NCBI RefSeq assembly: GCF_030464885.1
Contig: NZ_JALPRJ010000029.1
Coordinates: 42,076-106,075 of the forward strand
Direction: 5' to 3'
Length of the DNA: 64,000 bases
DNA from: Caballeronia sp. SEWSISQ10-4 2
Lineage (GTDB): Bacteria > Pseudomonadota > Gammaproteobacteria > Burkholderiales > Burkholderiaceae
Below the pieces are notes generated by a model that was not told where the DNA came from, did no database searches, and saw only the letters and a program-made list of their open reading frames with translations. This document shows, piece by piece, positions 59,911 through 64,000 of this stretch (positions are counted from its first letter, which is position 1; every line of letters starts with the position of its first letter). A program made the position numbers and the translations under genes.

Positions 59911-59967
59911 CTCCAAATTGGTTCGATGAGAATGAACCAATTGATTAATTGGTTACCCAATTTGGAG
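59911..59967. promoter_or_regulatory. Nested inverted repeats (operator B and SD-covering dyad) before the PanE-like gene
   Basis: Outer arms CTCCAAATTGG (59911-59921) and CCAATTTGGAG (59957-59967) are perfect, with 11 pairs. Inner arms AACCAATT (59935-59942) and AATTGGTT (59947-59954) are also perfect, and ATTGGTTACCCAAT (59948-59961) is identical to operator A. The right outer arm contains the GGAG of the Shine-Dalgarno for the gene starting at 59976. The region can thus act as a multi-site GntR operator and, in mRNA, might hide the ribosome-binding site. Confidence 0.7.
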
Positions 59968-59975
59968 GCGACGAA

Positions 59976-60902
59976 ATGAAAATTGCAGTGATTGGCTCAG
60001 GTGGCGTGGGTGGGTTTTATGGGCTGAAGCTGGTGAAAGCCGGCCACGATGTGACGTTCGTGGCGCGCGGCGCACACCTGAAGGCCATGCAGGAAACAGG
60101 CCTCCACATTGAAAACGACCTTGGCAATAACGCCTCGGCGAAAGTGAAGGCGACCGATGACATCCTGTCGCTGGATCAACCCGACCTGATCATCATCGCT
60201 GTCAAAATGTGGGACCTGAAGGATATTGCGCGCGACCTGAAGAAGATCGCCGGCCCGAACACCGCGGTGCTCTCGTTGCAGAACGGCGTGATCAAGGACT
60301 ACGTCTTGCGGCGCGAGTTTGGCGAGGAAAACGTCATCGGCGGCGTGGGCTATGTGGCCACATCCATTGGTCGCGCTGGCGTGATCAAGCAAGTTGGCGA
60401 CCTGCAGCGTATCAAGCTCGGTGAATACGACGGCCAGAAGCGTGCGCGCACGGAGGAACTGGTGCGTAGTTTCGCCGACGCCGGCGTCGAGGCGACGCTG
60501 TCCAACGATATCGCGCGAGTCCTCTGGGAGAAATACGTCTTCCTGGTTGGACTGTCTTCCATGACCTGTCTCACTCATCTGACAATCGGGCCGATTCGCG
60601 AAAGTGAAGGCAGCCGGAGAGTGCTTCGCTCCGTGATCGCGGAGGGTGTGCTGGTGGGGCGCGCGCAGGGTGTTTCGTTGCCAGAAGACTATGCCGACCA
60701 ATGCATGGCACTGGTCGACAACCTTCCCTATACGATGACGTCTTCGATGTTCCACGACCTGGAAAAAGGCAACCGCCTTGAACTGCCCTGGCTCGGTGGC
60801 GGTGTGGTGTCGCTGGCCCGGGAGGTCGATGTCCCGGTGCCCGTCAACACCATGATCACCAATGCGCTGTCGCCGTACGTCAATGGTCATGCAAAAGCCT
60901 GA
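59976..60902 (+). CDS. 2-dehydropantoate 2-reductase family (PanE-like) oxidoreductase
   Basis: 308 residues. The Rossmann motif is VIGSGGVGGFYG, then LIIIAVKMWDLKDIA, VLSLQNGV and the Lys region RVLWEKYVFLVGLSSMTCLTH. The C-terminal SMFHDLEKGNRLELPWLGGGVV replaces the pantoate-family EIDxINGAVV, so the substrate probably differs from ketopantoate. ATG at 59976 has GGAGG 7 bases upstream inside the nested repeat. It is followed by the second enolase-superfamily gene at 61010 on the same strand, 107 bases apart. Confidence 0.9.
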   Translation: MKIAVIGSGGVGGFYGLKLVKAGHDVTFVARGAHLKAMQETGLHIENDLGNNASAKVKATDDILSLDQPDLIIIAVKMWDLKDIARDLKKIAGPNTAVLSLQNGVIKDYVLRREFGEENVIGGVGYVATSIGRAGVIKQVGDLQRIKLGEYDGQKRARTEELVRSFADAGVEATLSNDIARVLWEKYVFLVGLSSMTCLTHLTIGPIRESEGSRRVLRSVIAEGVLVGRAQGVSLPEDYADQCMALVDNLPYTMTSSMFHDLEKGNRLELPWLGGGVVSLAREVDVPVPVNTMITNALSPYVNGHAKA

Positions 60903-61009
60903 CCCAGGCGGGACGAGCAAGGCCAGGCCGTAATACACCAGACTGAGCGGCGCCCCGCCTCGTCGTGGTGCGGGCGACCGTCGGTCGATAACATGAGGAC
61001 ACGAACATC

Positions 61010-62113
61010 GTGAAGATCGCCAGCGTTGAGTCGATTCAACTGCGGATTCCCCTTGCCGGCGAGGGCCGGCTAGAAATCGGATCGTGGGGCGGGAAGGGAC
61101 TGCCGACGGTTGATTCGCTGATTGTCAAAGTCGTAACCGATACGGGGGTAGTGGGCTGGGGCGAGACGTTCGGTTTCGCGGGCATTCCAGCTGCCAGGGC
61201 CGCGATCGATTCGATCCTGGCGCCCGCGCTGGTGGGTCGCGACGCGGCACTGCTAGAGAAGTTGATGCTTGACCTGCAGAAGCAGTTTCATATCTTCGGG
61301 CGCAGCGGGGCCATTATCTTCGGACTGTCCGCGATCGATATCGCGCTTTGGGATATTGCGGGCAAGGTGGCGAACCAGCCAGTGCACGCGCTGCTTGGCG
61401 GCACCGACGCGACGTCGCTGCGATGCTACGCCAGCCTGGTTCGGTATTCCGCCCCCGCGCTGGTGAAAGAACAGGTTGAGCGTGCGCTGAAGAATGGCTT
61501 TCGCCATCTCAAACTGCACGAAGTCAATATCGACTGCATCCGTGCTGCTCGCGAAGCAGCCGGTGATGACATAGAGATCACCGTCGACGTCAACTGTGCA
61601 TGGTCCGTGCGCGAAGGACTCGACATGACGAACAAGCTCCGGGAATTCAATCTCCGTTGGCTCGAAGAACCTGTCTGGCCCCCGGAAAACTATTTGGGGC
61701 TCGCGCAGGTGCGCCGTCAAGGAGGCATTCCGATCGCCGCGGGCGAGAACGCATCGACGCTCATGGATTTTCAGCACCTGCTTGAGGCGAAGGCGGTCGA
61801 TTTCATTCAGCCGAGCCCCGCCAAAATGGGGGGCATCACGGAATTGAAAAAGGTATTTGCGATGGCAAATGCCAACAATGTTGAAGTAGCGGTCCATTCC
61901 TTTTATGACGGCCCGGGGCTGCTCGCGAGCGTGCATGCGAGCGCGGCGCTAGGCGGCGCAGGCGCCCTGGTTGAATGGCGATGCCTGGACCTCGAGGCAC
62001 AACTCTACAGTGACGCCATCGTCCCACAGGACGGGGCGATCGCTGTCCCTCAACGTCCTGGACTGGGCCTTGAACCGAATCCGGACGTCATCCGCGAATA
62101 TCGCGTGGCGTAA
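61010..62113 (+). CDS. Mandelate racemase/muconate lactonizing enzyme family protein (second enolase-superfamily member)
   Basis: 367 residues. The capping domain starts IASVESIQLRIPLAGE. The barrel has HLKLHE (Lys), ITVDVNC, WLEEPVWPP and IAAGENA for the metal ligands, then DFIQPSPAKMGGI and EVAVHSFYDGPG (His). It differs from the first member (57873) throughout, so the two probably act on different substrates or steps, for example dehydration and epimerisation of a sugar acid. Start is GTG 61010; GAGG lies about 12 bases upstream, which is long, so the start is uncertain by a few codons. No terminator precedes it, so it is likely cotranscribed with the PanE-like gene. Confidence 0.92.
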   Translation: MKIASVESIQLRIPLAGEGRLEIGSWGGKGLPTVDSLIVKVVTDTGVVGWGETFGFAGIPAARAAIDSILAPALVGRDAALLEKLMLDLQKQFHIFGRSGAIIFGLSAIDIALWDIAGKVANQPVHALLGGTDATSLRCYASLVRYSAPALVKEQVERALKNGFRHLKLHEVNIDCIRAAREAAGDDIEITVDVNCAWSVREGLDMTNKLREFNLRWLEEPVWPPENYLGLAQVRRQGGIPIAAGENASTLMDFQHLLEAKAVDFIQPSPAKMGGITELKKVFAMANANNVEVAVHSFYDGPGLLASVHASAALGGAGALVEWRCLDLEAQLYSDAIVPQDGAIAVPQRPGLGLEPNPDVIREYRVA

Positions 62114-62673
62114 AAGGCGAGTCTTTGGCTCGCGCCCTATGCTGGGCGCGTCGATTTCGGAACGAGCTGTCGCGATAACGCGGTGGCAACCAAATATGGT
62201 CAAGCAAAATCCTCAGGATACCTTTCTATTTGCTTGCCAAGGCAACGCCAGGCGCGGCCCTGACCAAGTCAACGAATTGGATCGGCTTGACGCTGATCTC
62301 TGCACCCACCCCGTGTACGCCGTGGGGAAGCAATGTCGGTGACAATGCGCGAACAAGTGTCCATACGCCGTGCAACACATGCACGGCGCTGACGCATATG
62401 TGACACACAGGAACAAATGAATTGCCAGTGACCGCAATAATTTCGCGTCAAAGGTCGTCCAGAATACAAGGCATTCCGATCACGACCGAAACGTCATGGT
62501 GTCTCTCGAGATTATCTGGTTATTCACATGAACACTAACCCGCAACACGCGTCCGTGACGACGACTTGTGGCAGCAACACCGGCCGCTCGGCCGACTACC
62601 TGCCGCACATTTCTTGCGCATTCGCCTGGCGTTTGTGCCGCCCGGCCCAGCGTACCTCCTCGCCAAGGTTGCC
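62114..62673. other. Intergenic region with hairpins between enolase-superfamily and LLM genes
   Basis: 560 bases without a supportable gene. CGCCGTGC, 7 bases, GCACGGCG (62366-62388) is a perfect hairpin, and GCGAG...CTCGC at 62117-62133 a weak one just after the stop. No T-run follows either. The frame of the LLM gene is open from 62566 but the start at 62674 is preferred. Confidence 0.45.
62366..62388. terminator. Hairpin, possible terminator of the GntR-controlled operon
   Basis: Perfect 8-base arms CGCCGTGC and GCACGGCG around AACACAT, 253 bases after the stop of the enolase-superfamily gene. There is no T-run, and the distance is large, so the terminator role is tentative. Confidence 0.35.
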
Positions 62674-63651
62674 ATGCTGATACCGTCGCCCCATGCCGCG
62701 CCTCAGGCCAATCCCGGCTTTTCGCGTATGTTCGCGCGCGGCCGCCTGACACTTGGCCTGACGTTCGCGATCGAGTCATATCCCGGCGATGCGCCAACCA
62801 TGCGTGATCAGATTCCGCTCGCTCGCAAGGCCGAGCAGGTGGGGTTTGCCGCGCTTGGCGTACGCGACGTGCCACTGCGCGATCCGACGTTTGGCGACCT
62901 GGGTCAAATCTACGACCCCTGGACGTGGCTTGGATATGTGGCCGGCCAGACCGAGTCCATCGCACTGTTTCCCGCCGCTATCGTGCTGCCACTGCGTCAT
63001 CCGTTGCACACTGCCAAGGCGGCAGCCAGTATCGATCAGCTTACCGGCGGCCGTCTTGTGCTCGGCATCGCGTCGGGAGACCGTCAGGTGGAATTTCCGG
63101 CGTTCGGTGTCGACCGCGAAGAACGCGGTGCCTTGTTCCGCGAGCAGGTGGAATATCTGAACGCCGTTTGGGGCAACACGTATCCGGAATTCGAAAGTCG
63201 CTATGGCACGCTGTACGGCGCCGACCCCGTGCCCAAGCCCATTTCGGCCCGGGTGCCGTTAATCGTCACCGGTAACAGCCAGCAATCGGTCGATTGGATC
63301 GCGAGCAAGGCGGACGGGTGGATCACCTATCTACGACCCTTGGACTTCCAGGTGGAGCTGATCCGGCAATGGCACGACACAGTCGATGCCGTCGCGCCCG
63401 GTACGTTCAAGCCGTTTGCCTTGCCCTACAAGATCGATCTGGTCGCCGATCCGGACGCATCGCCCACACCGATCCATAACGGCCACCGTCTGGGCCGCAG
63501 CTGGTTAATGCGGCATCTGGAGATGCTCGAGCGAGCAGGCGCGAACCACGTACTGCTCAACTTGAAATTCGGAAGCCGGCCTGCAGAGGCGGTGCTCGAT
63601 GAGCTCGCCACCTATGTCGTGCCGCGTTTTCCGGCCTTGGATGCACTGTGA
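62674..63651 (+). CDS. LLM-class flavin-dependent oxidoreductase (BA3436-like)
   Basis: About 325 residues of luciferase-like (LLM) TIM barrel fold. GRLTLGLTFAIESYPGDAPTMRDQIPLARKAEQVGFAALGVRDVPLRDP is the typical start of the BA3436-type group. AAASIDQLTGGRLVLGIASGD is the flavin-phosphate region, followed by GNSQQSVDWIASKADGWITY. Members oxidise small substrates with FMNH2 or F420; the substrate is unknown. ATG at 62674 is chosen (AAGG about 6 bases upstream); frame is open to 62566. Confidence 0.88.
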   Translation: MLIPSPHAAPQANPGFSRMFARGRLTLGLTFAIESYPGDAPTMRDQIPLARKAEQVGFAALGVRDVPLRDPTFGDLGQIYDPWTWLGYVAGQTESIALFPAAIVLPLRHPLHTAKAAASIDQLTGGRLVLGIASGDRQVEFPAFGVDREERGALFREQVEYLNAVWGNTYPEFESRYGTLYGADPVPKPISARVPLIVTGNSQQSVDWIASKADGWITYLRPLDFQVELIRQWHDTVDAVAPGTFKPFALPYKIDLVADPDASPTPIHNGHRLGRSWLMRHLEMLERAGANHVLLNLKFGSRPAEAVLDELATYVVPRFPALDAL

Positions 63652-63748
63652 TCGGACCAACGATCCTGCAAACATTCGCAATCCGGCTACCGCTGTGTGC
63701 GGCTGTCGCCCTCGTATCCAGCCATTCGCGCAACAGATCATCTTCATC

Positions 63749-64000
63749 ATGAAAGCAATGAAACAACCACTCAGAATCGATTTTGTCTCCGACGTAGCGT
63801 GCTCGTGGTGTGCGATCGGTCTATCCTCGCTCCAACTTGCGATCTCGCGCCTTGGCGAGGCCGTCGACGTCGAACTGGTCGTGCATCCCTTCGAACTGAA
63901 TCCGCAGATGGGCGGCGACGGCGAAGCATTAGTCGAACATATCGGAAAGTCAGTATGACTTCCGTGGAAGTAAGGGCTGGCCCGCGTGAGGTACTAAAAC
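63749..64000 (+). pseudogene. DsbA/FrnE-family oxidoreductase gene with apparent one-base deletion (continues beyond window)
   Basis: From ATG 63749 the frame reads LRIDFVSDVACSWCAIGLSSL with a redox-type CSWC, then VELVVHPFELNPQMGG, the typical FrnE/DsbA start, and stops at 63956-63958 after only 69 residues instead of about 210-220. In the next frame the sequence continues SMTSVEVRAGPREVLK, as the family would after EHIGKxY. One base seems missing near 63950 (AAG-T-C-AGT-ATG). Either a true pseudogene or a sequencing error; the 3' end lies outside. Confidence 0.7.

Noticed and set aside
59997..60938. 313-codon minus-strand open frame
   Set aside because: Antisense of the PanE-like gene, with no recognisable domain.
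1..64000. tRNA, rRNA, CRISPR arrays, riboswitches, phage genes, origin
   Set aside because: Looked for by eye; no cloverleaf-like or repeat-spacer pattern, integrase, or ori-like iterons seen.

Overview
The window looks like an accessory, catabolism-rich stretch of a replicon from a Burkholderiales bacterium, most probably Paraburkholderia or a close relative. The grounds are high GC, the density of LysR regulators, CaiB/BaiF CoA-transferases, ACS-family MFS and ribose-type ABC importers, and a DUF3331 gene typical of Burkholderia sensu lato. Genus level is inference. I found no tRNA, rRNA, CRISPR array, intact transposon or replication origin.

Layout. 1-2.5 kb (minus): 3'-truncated oligopeptide-type ABC importer operon with a divergent LysR gene. 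3.7-7.5 kb (minus): five-gene operon (PanE-like reductase, VOC protein, MaoC hydratase, CaiB-family protein, AroE-like dehydrogenase) facing a LysR gene across a perfect LysR-type operator. 8.9-13.4 kb: PiT phosphate transporter, Tat-exported serine hydrolase, PadR plus membrane/GIN protein. 13.5-22 kb: LacI regulator and two complete ribose-type ABC importers in tandem behind a perfect 32-bp double operator and a 13-codon leader ORF. 22-27.7 kb: MASE4-like diguanylate cyclase, amino-acid permease and an abutting PP2C phosphatase/Ser-Thr kinase fusion. 27.8-36.4 kb: molybdopterin oxidoreductase with cytochrome b, two paralogous exported hydrolases, azoreductase, a dehydrogenase-like protein without its catalytic Tyr, Ohr, and AraC and LysR regulators. 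36.6-41.2 kb: TetR regulator with two near-identical operators, controlling a GMC oxidoreductase, CoA-transferase and enoyl-CoA hydratase.

41.3-56.1 kb is a patchwork of short units: LysR genes, double-CMD protein, nitrilase, WrbA, DUF3331, DUF1330, a cyclic-nucleotide-domain/thioredoxin-reductase-like flavoprotein, a D-cysteine-desulfhydrase-type enzyme, a tautomerase and a branched-chain-amino-acid-type binding protein. It includes an IS3-family remnant and a decayed fragment of a second desulfhydrase gene. 56.1-62.1 kb is a sugar-acid-like regulon: ACS-family MFS importer, two mandelate-racemase/muconate-cycloisomerase family enzymes, a PanE-like reductase and a GntR/FCD repressor with multiple TTGGTTACC-type sites on both sides of its gene. 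62.7-64 kb: an LLM-class flavin oxidoreductase and a DsbA/FrnE-like gene broken by an apparent one-base deletion at the window edge.

The common theme is uptake of small organic compounds and their activation or reduction through CoA-dependent or 2-oxoacid chemistry, each unit with its own repressor or activator. The most promising undescribed units are the 3.7-7.5 kb operon (its CaiB-family protein lacks the catalytic Asp), the double ABC importer, the phosphatase-kinase fusion coupled to a permease, and the GntR regulon whose repeats overlap a Shine-Dalgarno sequence.
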